From assembly GCF_947039605.1 (NCBI RefSeq), contig NZ_CAMQZG010000008.1, positions 1-64,000 on the forward strand: a stretch of 64,000 nt of DNA, given 5' to 3'. Both the position numbers and the translations under genes were made by a program. This document shows, one piece after another, positions 43,641-53,442 of the stretch. Under the pieces are notes generated by a model. That model saw only the letters and a list, made by a program, of their open reading frames with translations, ran no database searches and was not told where the DNA came from. Source of the stretch: an uncultured Clostridium sp. (GTDB lineage Bacteria > Bacillota > Clostridia > Clostridiales > Clostridiaceae). Every line of letters begins with the position of its first letter. Position 1 is the first letter of the stretch.

Positions 43641-43979
43641 TTATTTAAAATTACTATTATTATGATAAGCCCATCCATAAGGATCCTGTGCACCATTTTT
43701 GACAACACGATTAGAATAATTAGATATAGCTCTATATCTATGTGTTCTTGTTGGAGTATATCCAGCTTTTGAACTAACAGCTTTTATTTTTTCATGATAT
43801 TGTAGATATTGTGAATCCCCTGTAAATCCTCCTGCATTTCCTTTCCAAGCATTAGATTGATATTCCCAACCACCTTTAGATTTTACCATCGCCTTAGACT
43901 GTGATGCAGATGCAATTATTGGTGCTCCAATAGCTCCTACTAAAATAGTTGCAGCTAAAATTTTAGATATTTTTTTCAT
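43641..43979 (-). CDS. Lactococcin-972-like bacteriocin precursor
   Basis: A 112-residue secreted protein. Residues 1-25 are a Sec signal peptide (KK, hydrophobic core, ASA near 23-25). The mature part begins with Lys, then KGGWEYQSNAWKGN, YLQYHEKIKAVSSKAGY, THRYRAISNYSNRV and ends in DPYGWAYHNNSNF. The GGxW start, the Y-x-H plus S-S-x spacing and the WAY tail are typical of the lactococcin 972 family, which blocks septum formation by binding lipid II. It is divergent from two membrane proteins and an ABC ATPase that match the family's usual self-protection set. Very AT-rich DNA suggests transfer. Confidence 0.82.
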   Translation of the reverse strand: MKKISKILAATILVGAIGAPIIASASQSKAMVKSKGGWEYQSNAWKGNAGGFTGDSQYLQYHEKIKAVSSKAGYTPTRTHRYRAISNYSNRVVKNGAQDPYGWAYHNNSNFK

Positions 43980-44112
43980 AAGAAAACCTCCATCAAAACA
44001 TTTCTATAATTAGTATATTATGTAAACATTACCAACATATATAAATAATTTTTGTAAATATTACCAATATTATGATAATTTATTGTATTATTTAATAAAA
44101 AGGAGGGTTTTT

Positions 44113-45159
44113 ATGGATAAAAAACTAAATTTAAAATTATCTGATTATTTTTTTGTTATTTCATGTTCGGTAATTATTTTTATATTTTCGTTAAGCATAT
44201 CATTTATTAGTCATGAAATAGGAAAGTATAAAGTCAACAACCCCAAATATAATAAACAAATTACATTGCCAAGAGAATCTACAATTCAGTTAAATAATTT
44301 ATATGAATTGCTAAAAGAAGAAAATATCACCATAAAATTAAGAAAATATAGAGATGATGATATGATTGTAGAAACCTATTTGAATATCAATGATAATTTT
44401 TATCTTCAGGATGTTGCTGAAGGTGAAGTTCTTTCTATGAAGGATTTTAGAGATGAAAATAATTTTGCTGTATTCAGCAATACTTTTAATGGAGAAAAAA
44501 CTTTAGAAATAAAAAATGATGTAGGAGTCATTAATAATGTTAATTTAAAAGAGATTGGAACAGTATATTCTATTGAAGGTAAGATGATTATTTCTAATAA
44601 TCTCTTTAATCAATTTTTGAAAAGTGAAAACTTAACTAGAGAAGAAGTAATTATTGTATTATCTGGAGAGGAAAAAGAAATAGCAAATTGTATAAACCTT
44701 ATAAAGAAAGAATTTCTAAATTTAGATGAAGAAATTACAGTAAATGATTATTTTACACATGATACTTCAAGCGAATGGACCTCCCTTATATTTTCTTTAG
44801 TATTAATATTTTTAATAACATTTTCTAATACTATTGGAATTTCATATTTCTTGGTAAAAAGTTTAGAAAAAGAGATAATTATAAAAAAGGTTGTTGGAGC
44901 AACTAACCTTGGTCTTATTAAAGAATTTTTTGTTTACTTTAATAAGATAACTTTAATCTCTTTAGTTATTGCTCTAACATCACATTTTATAGTGAATTTA
45001 ATTACTAGAGGATATTTAGGAAATATGAATATATCAATATCTATTATGAATCTATTTGTTTCATTTATATTTATAATAATTTTTTCAATTATATCTATAA
45101 TACCGTTTTTAATCTATATAATGAAGATTAAACCCGTAGTTATTACTAGGAGGTCTTAG
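44113..45159 (+). CDS. Bacteriocin-associated FtsX-like membrane protein 1
   Basis: A 348-residue protein with one N-terminal helix (about 11-35), a hydrophilic extracellular domain (about 40-225) and three C-terminal helices (about 230-255, 280-300, 318-340). This is the MacB/FtsX topology. The segment after the second helix reads LVKSLEKEIIIKKVVGATNLGLIKEF, the conserved coupling helix of FtsX-type permeases. It lies in a three-gene operon with a second such protein and an ATPase, divergent from the bacteriocin gene. The ATG at 44113 follows AAGGAGGG. Export of or immunity to the bacteriocin is the inferred role. Confidence 0.75.
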   Translation: MDKKLNLKLSDYFFVISCSVIIFIFSLSISFISHEIGKYKVNNPKYNKQITLPRESTIQLNNLYELLKEENITIKLRKYRDDDMIVETYLNINDNFYLQDVAEGEVLSMKDFRDENNFAVFSNTFNGEKTLEIKNDVGVINNVNLKEIGTVYSIEGKMIISNNLFNQFLKSENLTREEVIIVLSGEEKEIANCINLIKKEFLNLDEEITVNDYFTHDTSSEWTSLIFSLVLIFLITFSNTIGISYFLVKSLEKEIIIKKVVGATNLGLIKEFFVYFNKITLISLVIALTSHFIVNLITRGYLGNMNISISIMNLFVSFIFIIIFSIISIIPFLIYIMKIKPVVITRRS

Positions 45160-46419
45160 ATGTATACGTTAAAGAGAATTAAAAAGATGGGATATTTATT
45201 GATATTGATATTATTACAATTATCATTGTCTTTATCAATAATAAATAACAGTAGTAATTTATTATTAGCGAATCAAAGTAAAAAGAAAGGATTAGAATCT
45301 TTATTTAATGCTAGTAAGTCATATTTAGTTAGATTAGTTCCAATAGATGGATTTGATAATCAAGATGAAAATTTCGACTATTTTGAATCATTTACAGTAG
45401 CTAATGAAAACTATGATGTATTTTTAGACTTGAAAAAAAGCAATTTAATAAAAAATGATTTTATTTATTATCCAAGTATTATGCCTATAAAAGAAATAAA
45501 TTTAGAAAACATTCCAAAAAAGCATCAAAATTTATCAGAAATTAATCAAATGGAGGCATTATCTAAAATATTAGTATGCGATAATTTTTTAAATAAAAAT
45601 ACTATTAAAGTTTCAAAAGGAAGAACTTTAACAGCAGAAGATACAAAAAAAGATTATAAAAAAGATAATATACCAATATTATTAGGAAGCGACTTTAAAG
45701 ACATTTATAAAATAGGTGATAAAATACCAGCTGAAAATTGGGCAACTATAGATGAGTTCGATAATATAATGTTTGAAGTAGTCGGAATAATGGAAGATTA
45801 TGCTATACCTGCTACTAGAAATTATGGAGATGCATTTGCAAGTAGTGTATTACTCGGAAATGCTTTTACTGTTATTCCAACAGTTGATAATTTTCTTTCC
45901 TTATCTCATGGTGCAGCAATAGGTGATAGTGGAGTTATATTAGAACTAAATGATAATACAAGTATAAGTTATATAAAAGATTATTTAAACGAAAAATTTA
46001 ATAAATTAGATTTCAAGGTGGATATATCAGATCTTGGAATGCTTAATAATACAGCATTAAATTTAACTAGAGATTATAAATCTTCACTAATTCTTGGAGT
46101 CGTATTATGTTTACTCTCTATGATGGGAACTACATGTATATTATTAGGTATTATTAAACAAAGGCAAAGAGAATTTGCTATAAAACTAACTAATGGTGCT
46201 ACTATAAATAATATAATAGATGAATTCAAAAAAGAAATTAGAGCTATTTGTATTTTAGCGAGTATTATTTCTATAAGTATTTCTATAGGAAAAGTTCCTT
46301 CTTTACTAATAATATCAATAAATATAGGTTTAATATTATTAATTACAATGATAATATCAATTTTGCCTATAAAACATCTAAAAAAACTCAAATTAATAGA
46401 ATTATTAAAAGAAAACTAG
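45160..46419 (+). CDS. Bacteriocin-associated FtsX-like membrane protein 2
   Basis: A 419-residue protein with the same layout as its upstream neighbour: an N-terminal helix (about 10-30), a long extracellular domain (35-305) and three C-terminal helices (about 308-330, 360-377, 382-402). The coupling segment KQRQREFAIKLTNGATINNIIDEF is typical of FtsX-type permeases. The start codon directly follows the previous stop (TAG-ATG) with AGGAGG inside the upstream gene, so the pair should be made in equal amounts as a heterodimer. Confidence 0.75.
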   Translation: MYTLKRIKKMGYLLILILLQLSLSLSIINNSSNLLLANQSKKKGLESLFNASKSYLVRLVPIDGFDNQDENFDYFESFTVANENYDVFLDLKKSNLIKNDFIYYPSIMPIKEINLENIPKKHQNLSEINQMEALSKILVCDNFLNKNTIKVSKGRTLTAEDTKKDYKKDNIPILLGSDFKDIYKIGDKIPAENWATIDEFDNIMFEVVGIMEDYAIPATRNYGDAFASSVLLGNAFTVIPTVDNFLSLSHGAAIGDSGVILELNDNTSISYIKDYLNEKFNKLDFKVDISDLGMLNNTALNLTRDYKSSLILGVVLCLLSMMGTTCILLGIIKQRQREFAIKLTNGATINNIIDEFKKEIRAICILASIISISISIGKVPSLLIISINIGLILLITMIISILPIKHLKKLKLIELLKEN

Positions 46420-46428
46420 GGAGGTATA

Positions 46429-47118
46429 ATGATTAAATTAATTGATATAAATAAAACTTATAATAAAAATGAGGCAACTAAATTTAAAGCATTAGATTGT
46501 TTAAATCTTGAAATAAAAAAAGGTGAATTAGTAGCTATAATGGGAGAGTCTGGTTCAGGAAAAACAACTCTTTTAAATATATTGTCATTGATAGATAATG
46601 CATCTAGCGGTAAATATATATTCAAGGATAAAGATATAACTAAAATGTTATATAAAAATATATGTAAATTTAGAAATGAAGAAGTTGGAATAGTATTTCA
46701 AAATTTTAATTTATTGAATAACTACACCATAGTTGATAACATTAGTATTCCAATTATGTACTCTACTAATAAAGATAATATGCATAATAAAGTTGCTAAA
46801 ATGATTAAACAGCTAGGCTTATATGAGCATAAACATAAATTAATTGAAGAGTTATCTGGTGGACAAAAACAAAGAGTTGCTATTGGACGAGCATTAATAA
46901 ATAATCCAGAATTAATTTTAGCTGATGAGCCTACTGGCGCTTTAGATAAAAAAACAAAAGATGAAATAATGGACCTATTTTTAGAGATAAATAAAGAAGG
47001 GAAAACTGTTATTATAATAACTCATGATATTAATGTAGCTAAAAAATGTAATAGAATACTAACGCTAGAAGATGGTGTTTTAATTTCTGATACACAACCT
47101 TCAGAGAATTTAGTTTAA
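46429..47118 (+). CDS. ABC transporter ATPase of the bacteriocin operon, MacB/LolD type
   Basis: A 229-residue ATPase with Walker A MGESGSGKTTLLN, Q-loop VFQNFNLLN, signature LSGGQKQRVAIGRAL, Walker B LILADEPTGALD and switch His in IITHD. The GESGSGKTT and DEPTGALD forms are those of MacB/LolD-type ATPases that drive FtsX-like permeases by mechanical coupling. It follows the two permeases by nine bases, completing an exporter or immunity complex divergent from the lactococcin-972-like gene. Confidence 0.88.
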   Translation: MIKLIDINKTYNKNEATKFKALDCLNLEIKKGELVAIMGESGSGKTTLLNILSLIDNASSGKYIFKDKDITKMLYKNICKFRNEEVGIVFQNFNLLNNYTIVDNISIPIMYSTNKDNMHNKVAKMIKQLGLYEHKHKLIEELSGGQKQRVAIGRALINNPELILADEPTGALDKKTKDEIMDLFLEINKEGKTVIIITHDINVAKKCNRILTLEDGVLISDTQPSENLV

Positions 47119-47156
47119 TATTGTTGATAAAATAAACAACTATAAAGAATTAATAA

Positions 47157-47187
47157 AAAGGCAAACCTCAAATAAAGGTTTGCCTTT
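47157..47187. terminator. Bidirectional terminator
   Basis: AAAGGCAAACCT and AGGTTTGCCTTT form a perfect stem between the ABC ATPase and homoserine dehydrogenase genes. Confidence 0.85.
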
Positions 47188-47214
47188 CCCTATGCTTTAG
47201 ATAAATTTTATTAC

Positions 47215-48513
47215 CTATCTAAACTCTTCTATTCTAATAAGATTATCAATCTTTTTGATTTCTTTAATTTCATATATATCATCAATTGCTGATATGATAC
47301 TACCTTCAGTTGTATGATGAGTTTCAAGAACTAATGTTACATACTGCCCAGTTCTTTTTTTACCTCTTTGAATTATAGACCTAATACTAACTTCATTATC
47401 ACCAAATGCTTTAGTTATTGAACCTAAAACTCCTGGCTCATCAATAGTTGTAATTCTAATATAATATCTACATACAGCATCTTTTATATCTTTAATTTCT
47501 TTCTTCCAAAGATTATTTTTAACTACCGGAATATCATTCTCATGGTCAACATTACTTCTAAGTATAGAGATAATATCACTCACAACCGCACTTCCTGTAG
47601 GTAAGTCTCCAGCCCCTCTACCATAAAACATAAGGTCACCAACTGCGTTACCTCTTATAAATATAGCATTAAATGCATCATAAACATTCGCAAGTGGATG
47701 TGTTGCTGGAATCATAGTTGGGTGAACTCTTAAATCAAGCCCTTTATCATCTTCTTTAACTGTTGCAAGAAGCTTTATTTTAAGACCAAGCTCTTTTGCA
47801 TATTCAATATCTTGTGATGTAATATTAGTAATCCCTTCTCTATAAACATCTTCAACCTCAACTTTTGTTCCAAAAGCAAGAGATGCTAAAATAGCAAGTT
47901 TATACTGTGCATCATATCCTTCTATATCTGATGTTGGGTCTGCTTCTGCATATCCCATTTCTTGTGCTTCTTTAAGTGCATCATCAAAATCAACACCTTC
48001 AAGTTCCATTTTGCTTAATATATAATTAGTTGTCCCATTAACTATTCCATACATTCTTTCTATCTTATTAGCAGTAAGACTCTCATTTATCCCACTTATT
48101 ATTGGAATTCCTCCAGCTACACTAGCCTCGTAGTTGAATTTAACTCCATGTTTGTCAGCTTCCTCAAAAAGTTCATCACCCATTTTAGCAAGTAACATTT
48201 TATTCGCTGTAACAATATGTTTTCCTTTTTTTATAGCCTCAAGAATATATCCTTTAGCAGGGTCTATTCCCCCCATAAGTTCAACAACAATTTTGATTTC
48301 ATCATCATTAATAATATCACTGTAACTTGTTGTTAAAAGTTCATCTGGAACTTCAACCCCTCTTGGTTTTGACTTATCTCTTACAAGAATTTTTGTAATC
48401 TCAACATCATAACCTGAACGTTTTAATACCTCATCTTTGTTAGACTCGAATATTTTCCATACTCCACGACCAACATTCCCCAATCCTAGTAGTGCAATTT
48501 TAATTTTTTTCAT
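47215..48513 (-). CDS. hom: Homoserine dehydrogenase with C-terminal ACT domain
   Basis: A 432-residue homoserine dehydrogenase. The NAD(P) loop is ALLGLGNVGRGVW, followed by ANKMLLAKMG, NYEASVAGGIPII, GIVNGTTNYILSKM and EAQEMGYAEADPTSDIEGYDA, all catalytic-domain landmarks. An ACT domain fills about 350-430 (YIRITTIDEPGVLGSITKAFGDN), usually mediating threonine feedback. The enzyme makes homoserine, precursor of methionine and threonine. The ATG at 48513 follows AAAGGGGG; the frame continues 11 codons upstream without a site. Monocistronic, no T-box or S-box leader visible. Confidence 0.94.
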   Translation of the reverse strand: MKKIKIALLGLGNVGRGVWKIFESNKDEVLKRSGYDVEITKILVRDKSKPRGVEVPDELLTTSYSDIINDDEIKIVVELMGGIDPAKGYILEAIKKGKHIVTANKMLLAKMGDELFEEADKHGVKFNYEASVAGGIPIISGINESLTANKIERMYGIVNGTTNYILSKMELEGVDFDDALKEAQEMGYAEADPTSDIEGYDAQYKLAILASLAFGTKVEVEDVYREGITNITSQDIEYAKELGLKIKLLATVKEDDKGLDLRVHPTMIPATHPLANVYDAFNAIFIRGNAVGDLMFYGRGAGDLPTGSAVVSDIISILRSNVDHENDIPVVKNNLWKKEIKDIKDAVCRYYIRITTIDEPGVLGSITKAFGDNEVSIRSIIQRGKKRTGQYVTLVLETHHTTEGSIISAIDDIYEIKEIKKIDNLIRIEEFR

Positions 48514-48653
48514 ATATATAACCCCCTTTTTTTCTAAATACCCCAATATAGAAACTAATCTATAACATTATTATATACTTAGATTCCATATTTTACCACT
48601 AAATCACAAAAATAAAATACACTTGTATTTCACACGTGTACTTTCATGCAAAA

Positions 48654-48684
48654 AAGCGCCTATTTTTTTATAAAATAGACACTT
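48654..48684 (-). terminator. Terminator of the NSS transporter gene
   Basis: Minus-strand stem AAGTGTCTATTTTA with its G-U-containing complement ending GGCGCTT, followed by T6. Confidence 0.7.
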
Positions 48685-48701
48685 TTTTTAATTTAATTAA
48701 T

Positions 48702-50066
48702 TTATATGAATGCACCAATAAACACAATAGCTATTAAAACTGGTGTAATATATTTTGCTGTAAATAATACTATTTTAGCTATTTTCTCATTTTTAATTGC
48801 TCCATAATTCGTAAGTTGATCTATAAAGAACTGTCTTTTTATAAAGTAAATTCCAAAGATACACATCAAAATGCAATTAAGCGGTAACATAAATAATTGT
48901 ACTGCTTTATCATAAAAATCAAAGAATGTATTTCCAAAAATCTTTATATGTGAAAGTGGTGCCTGTGAATGTCCTGATAATGCTGCAAGTGACCCAAAAC
49001 TTAATATAACCACTGCATTTATAACTTGTGCTTTAACTCTATCAAGTTTTAACTCTTCAACTAACGCTGCTGTTAATACTTCAAATAAAGATATCATAGC
49101 CATTGTTGCTGCCATAGCTGTTAATGTAAAGAATGCAACTGTAAGAATTTGCCCACCTGGAATTCCACTAAATATTAAAGGTATTGTTTCAAATAATAAT
49201 CCAGGCCCACTTGTAGGTTCAAGTCCAAATGAAAATACTGCTGGGAATATAGCAAGCCCTGCAAGTATAGAAACTCCTGTATCAGCAAGTGCAACCTTTG
49301 TTGCTGTCCCTACAAGATTATTATCATCAGTATAATAACTACTATATGTAACCATTGTCCCAGTTCCAACACAAAGTTTAAAGAATGCTAGTCCCATAGC
49401 TGCAACTACAACCCCTAAATTAATCTTTGAAAAATCAGGCTTTAATAAAAATTCTACACCTTCCATTGCCCCCGGAAGCATAAGACTTCTAATAACACAA
49501 AATACTAAAAGACCAATTAAAACTGGCATAAGAGTTTTTGTTATTTTTTCAATTCCCCCCTTAACACCAAAAGCAAGAATTCCACAAGCAACTATAACTG
49601 CAACAACTTGCCAACTTATAGCACTTATTGGATTCGAACTAGTTTGAACAAATACATTAGAAACTTCTGCTGCACTCATTCCATTAAATAAGCCACTTAT
49701 TGCTTTAAATATATAAGAATATACCCACCCTGCAACTGCTGTATAGAAAAATAATATAAATGATGTTGAAATAATTCCTATGAATCCTATCGCCCTAAAA
49801 ATCTTTTTATTTGTAAATTTTTTTATAGCTCCATATATATTTTTTCTAGTTCCTCTACCAATTGAAAATTCAATTAAAAGTACAGGTAATGCTATTAGCA
49901 ATAGACATATAAAATAAACAAAAATAAAAGCTGCTCCCCCATTTTCTCCTGTTACATATGGAAATAACCAAATGTTTCCAAGTCCAACAGCCGAACTTAA
50001 AGTAGCTAAGAATACTGCAAGACCTGACGAGAATTTTTCTCTACCTTTCTCTTTTTTAACTGACAT
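48702..50066 (-). CDS. Neurotransmitter:sodium symporter (NSS) family amino-acid transporter
   Basis: A 454-residue protein with eleven or twelve helices. The NSS landmarks are the unwound helix 1 AVGLGNIWLFPY with the Na+ and substrate sites, LIEFSIGRGTRKN, the helix 6 segment KLCVGTGTMVTYSSY and SILAGLAIFPAVFSFG. These match the bacterial LeuT/MhsT/TnaT relatives, which take up hydrophobic amino acids such as tyrosine or tryptophan with Na+. The start follows TAGGGGGAT. A single gene between hom and an orphan gene. Confidence 0.9.
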   Translation of the reverse strand: MSVKKEKGREKFSSGLAVFLATLSSAVGLGNIWLFPYVTGENGGAAFIFVYFICLLLIALPVLLIEFSIGRGTRKNIYGAIKKFTNKKIFRAIGFIGIISTSFILFFYTAVAGWVYSYIFKAISGLFNGMSAAEVSNVFVQTSSNPISAISWQVVAVIVACGILAFGVKGGIEKITKTLMPVLIGLLVFCVIRSLMLPGAMEGVEFLLKPDFSKINLGVVVAAMGLAFFKLCVGTGTMVTYSSYYTDDNNLVGTATKVALADTGVSILAGLAIFPAVFSFGLEPTSGPGLLFETIPLIFSGIPGGQILTVAFFTLTAMAATMAMISLFEVLTAALVEELKLDRVKAQVINAVVILSFGSLAALSGHSQAPLSHIKIFGNTFFDFYDKAVQLFMLPLNCILMCIFGIYFIKRQFFIDQLTNYGAIKNEKIAKIVLFTAKYITPVLIAIVFIGAFI

Positions 50067-50193
50067 ATATTATCCCCCTAACATGTATGTTTTTTACATT
50101 ATATACTACTAATTTAATAATTTTCAAGATATTTATCTGATAATATGAAAATTTATCAATCTAATAACGAATAATCTATCAATAAAATTGCAA

Positions 50194-50220
50194 AAGGGAT
50201 GTATTTTTAATACATCCCTT
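50194..50220 (-). terminator. Terminator of the orphan sporulation-like gene
   Basis: AAGGGATGTATT and its complement form a perfect stem with a 3-base loop, just past the stop codon at 50226; on the minus strand a T-run follows. Confidence 0.75.
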
Positions 50221-50225
50221 AACTT

Positions 50226-50951
50226 TTAGACTTTCTCAAACTGAATTATATCAACTATATCATCATAAATCTTTAAACTCATTTTAAATTTATCTGTTTT
50301 ATTTTCTTTAATTACACTCACAAAGAACTCTAAGTTATATATCCCTAAAATCTCTTTACTATCAATTTCTACGAGTTCTATTTCCCCTATTTTATAATCT
50401 GTACTCCCGTTATAAAATTCAAACATTTTTTTATCAATATGTTCTCTTGTTAATAATTTTATAATTTCTACTTCTCTTCTGTTATATTGTAGAATTATTA
50501 AATCTTTTTCTGATAAATACTCTTCTACAGTTCCCCAATTTTCAACTCGATTATAATAAGGGAGAGCACATTTAAAATAAACAATAATTGGCGATTTAAA
50601 TAATTCCTCATTTAAACTTATAAGTTTTTTATCTGCATTTAATATTTTTCTAATATAACCCGCTAGTTTACTTCTAATTATAGAATTTCGCACTGCTATA
50701 CTTTGAACATTCTCATCAGCCTCTATATTTATATGAAAATATAAAACATATCTATCATCAGATATAGCCCACTGACCTAAAATTTCATTTCTATTTGAAC
50801 TTGTATTTCTAGAATCAAATCTTAAACCTATAACTAACTTATCATTTTCTTCTTTCTCAAGAAATGTATATCTTCTATGATTTACTGGTTGGTCTTGGTT
50901 TACAGAACCTTTATAATCACATATAACATTTCTTTTATTATTATCTGCCAT
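50226..50951 (-). CDS. Hypothetical protein with a sigma-K-like promoter
   Basis: A 241-residue soluble protein with no signal peptide, membrane span or known motif. Residues 35-115 alternate beta-strand-like stretches (KLVIGLRF, RYVLYFHINI) with charged loops, and the C-terminal half (130-241) is similar in character, suggesting two related beta domains. I do not recognise the family. The upstream AC-N16-CATATAATA fits a sigma-K promoter, which would place expression in the mother cell late in sporulation. That is inference from a short motif. Single gene with its own terminator. Confidence 0.6.
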   Translation of the reverse strand: MADNNKRNVICDYKGSVNQDQPVNHRRYTFLEKEENDKLVIGLRFDSRNTSSNRNEILGQWAISDDRYVLYFHINIEADENVQSIAVRNSIIRSKLAGYIRKILNADKKLISLNEELFKSPIIVYFKCALPYYNRVENWGTVEEYLSEKDLIILQYNRREVEIIKLLTREHIDKKMFEFYNGSTDYKIGEIELVEIDSKEILGIYNLEFFVSVIKENKTDKFKMSLKIYDDIVDIIQFEKV

Positions 50952-50982
50952 TTATCTCTCACCTTTCTTAATTAATTCATAT

Positions 50983-51009
50983 TATTATATGTAATTAAGA
51001 TTAATGTGT
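50983..51009 (-). promoter_or_regulatory. Sigma-K-like promoter
   Basis: On the minus strand AC (51009-51008) is followed after 16 bases by CATATAATA (50991-50983), the same arrangement as at 78-104. It lies about 32 bp upstream of the ATG at 50951. Confidence 0.4.
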
Positions 51010-51045
51010 GAGAAATGTTCCCCCTATTTATAATACTAACTAATT

Positions 51046-53442
51046 TTATTGATTAAATATTTTCTTTGCTATTTCAACCGACTCCTTAGCATCTCTAGCA
51101 TAATAATCTGCACCTATCATCTGTGCATAATCTTCTGTTAGAACTGCACCGCCTACAAATACAGTAGTCTCAAGTCCAGCTTCTCTTATAGCTTTTATAG
51201 TTTCTTCCATACTAACTAGAGTTGTGGTCATCAGTGCACTAAGCCCAACAAGTTTTATATCCTTTTCTCTTGCAACCTCAACAACCTTTTCTATAGGAAC
51301 ATCTTTTCCAAGGTCAATTACATCATATCCATAGTTCTCTAAAATAACCTTAACTATATTTTTTCCTATATCATGAATATCACCTTTTACAGTTGCTAGT
51401 ATTAGTCTACCTTTCGTAATTTTAGCCGCTCCACTTTTTACTAGGCTTTCTTTTAAAACTTCAAAAGCACCCTTAACTGTTTCCGCTGACCTTATAAGTT
51501 GCGGAAGAAATATTTCGCCTTTTTCATATTTTTCACCAACAATATCAAGTGCTGGTATCAAATCTTGGTTAACTATATCTAGCTCTACTTTTCCATGATT
51601 TAAAAGCTTTTGTGTTGCCCCCTTTGCCTCATCTTTTAAACCCTTAACTACAATTGTCAAAAGATCTCGTTCTTCATTATTACTAGATACAACCTTTTTA
51701 GTTGGTTCATTATTGGTCCCACCATATATATTTATAAAATTCTCAGAATCTTTATCCTCATTACTAAGAACCTTAAATGAATGTACAACATCCATCATCC
51801 CCTGAATATTAGGATTCATTATAGGTAAATCAAGACCTGCACCAAATGCTAAAGAAAGGAAAGTTTCATTTATAAGTTTTCTATTTGGAAGACCAAATGA
51901 TATATTAGAAACTCCAAGAAGAGTTCTTACTCCTAATTTTCCTTTAACTAGTGTTACTGCTTTTAAAGTTTCTTTAACTTCTTTTTGCTGTGCTGATGCA
52001 GTTAAAACAAGACAATCTATATAAATATCTTCTTTTTTAATTCCATAACTTAAACATCTTTTAACTATCTTCTCTGCTATTTTAAGTCTATCCTCAGCCT
52101 TTGGCGGTATCCCATTTTTATCAAGAGTTAGTCCTATAACTGATGCTCCAAACTTTTTAATTATAGGAAGAATCGCTTCCATAACTTCTTCTTCACCATT
52201 TATAGAATTTACAATAGCCTTTCCATTGTAATATCTTAATGCACTCTCTATAACCTCTGGTCTTGTTGAATCTATTTGAAGTGGTACATCAAGAACTGCT
52301 TGTATATCTTTTATAACATTTACCATCATTTGTTTCTCATCTATCTTTGGTAGCCCTACATTAATATCAAGAATATCTGCCCCTGCCTCAACCTGCTCTA
52401 TTGCTTGGTTAAGTATATAGTCCATATCTTCATTGATTAGGGCTTCTTTAAAAAGCTTTTTACCTGTAGGATTAATTCTCTCCCCCACAACTCTAACACC
52501 ATCTATCTGAATAACTTTTGATGGTGTGCAAAGTGCATTTTGAATTACTCTCTCTCTTTTAGGTATTTCTCTTCCTTTTAAAATCTCTTTTACTTCACTT
52601 ATAAATTCTGGAGTTGTCCCACAACATCCACCAATTATAGTCGCTCCAAGCTTAAAGAAATGCTCTGCCCCCTTTGCAAACTCTTTAGCAGAAATATTGT
52701 AAACAGCCTCACCATTAATAATATCTGGAAGCCCTGCATTGGCCTGAACAATTACAGGTAAATTTGTATGACTTACAATCTCCTTCACAACCGGGAATAA
52801 CTGTTCTGGTCCAAGAGAACAGTTAACTCCAATAGCATCCGCACCAAGACCTTCTAAAGTTAAAACCATACTTTGAGCTGTACATCCTGTAAAAGTTCTT
52901 CCATTCGCTTCAAAACTCATAGATACTATAACTGGCAAACTTGTATTTTCTTTTGCAGCAAGAACCGCCGCCTTTGCTTCATATAAATCAGTCATAGTTT
53001 CTATAATAAACAAATCTGCTCCAGCTCTCTCACCTGCAACCATTTGATTCTTAAAGACATCATAAGCCTCATCAAAGCTCAAAGTCCCCATAGGCTCAAG
53101 CATTTCACCAATAGGCCCTATATCATGTGCTATATAGACTTTCTTATCACCTCTAGCTCTTTTAGCTATCTCTATAGACTTTGTAACTATATCAGATACA
53201 CTAAATCCTATTTCATTTAATTTTCTCTCATTTGCACCAAAAGTATTTGTAGTTACTATATCTGCACCAGCATCTATATATTCTTTATGAACCTCAAATA
53301 TCTTCTCTTCTTGCTCTATATTAAAAATCTCTGGATTCTCTCCAAGCTTCAAACCTTTCTTTTGAAGCATAGTTCCCATAGCCCCATCAAAAATCAAAAT
53401 TTCAGAAGCTATTCTTTCCTTAATCCCCACACTTAACACCAT
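51046..53442 (-). CDS. metH: Cobalamin-dependent methionine synthase, core without activation domain
   Basis: A 798-residue MetH. Residues 1-290 are the homocysteine S-methyltransferase domain (LIFDGAMGTMLQ, GVNCSLGP, zinc ligands in GGCCGTTP), 310-570 the pterin-binding domain (VGERINPTGKK, DINVGLP), 590-670 the cap, and 670-798 the B12 domain with the ligand motif DIHDIGKN. The AdoMet-binding reactivation domain is absent from this chain and is encoded separately just upstream. The start overlaps that gene by 23 bases; GTG at 53430 has better spacing to AAAGGA than the ATG at 53442. Last gene of the SAM-riboswitch operon. Confidence 0.92.
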   Translation of the reverse strand: MVLSVGIKERIASEILIFDGAMGTMLQKKGLKLGENPEIFNIEQEEKIFEVHKEYIDAGADIVTTNTFGANERKLNEIGFSVSDIVTKSIEIAKRARGDKKVYIAHDIGPIGEMLEPMGTLSFDEAYDVFKNQMVAGERAGADLFIIETMTDLYEAKAAVLAAKENTSLPVIVSMSFEANGRTFTGCTAQSMVLTLEGLGADAIGVNCSLGPEQLFPVVKEIVSHTNLPVIVQANAGLPDIINGEAVYNISAKEFAKGAEHFFKLGATIIGGCCGTTPEFISEVKEILKGREIPKRERVIQNALCTPSKVIQIDGVRVVGERINPTGKKLFKEALINEDMDYILNQAIEQVEAGADILDINVGLPKIDEKQMMVNVIKDIQAVLDVPLQIDSTRPEVIESALRYYNGKAIVNSINGEEEVMEAILPIIKKFGASVIGLTLDKNGIPPKAEDRLKIAEKIVKRCLSYGIKKEDIYIDCLVLTASAQQKEVKETLKAVTLVKGKLGVRTLLGVSNISFGLPNRKLINETFLSLAFGAGLDLPIMNPNIQGMMDVVHSFKVLSNEDKDSENFINIYGGTNNEPTKKVVSSNNEERDLLTIVVKGLKDEAKGATQKLLNHGKVELDIVNQDLIPALDIVGEKYEKGEIFLPQLIRSAETVKGAFEVLKESLVKSGAAKITKGRLILATVKGDIHDIGKNIVKVILENYGYDVIDLGKDVPIEKVVEVAREKDIKLVGLSALMTTTLVSMEETIKAIREAGLETTVFVGGAVLTEDYAQMIGADYYARDAKESVEIAKKIFNQ

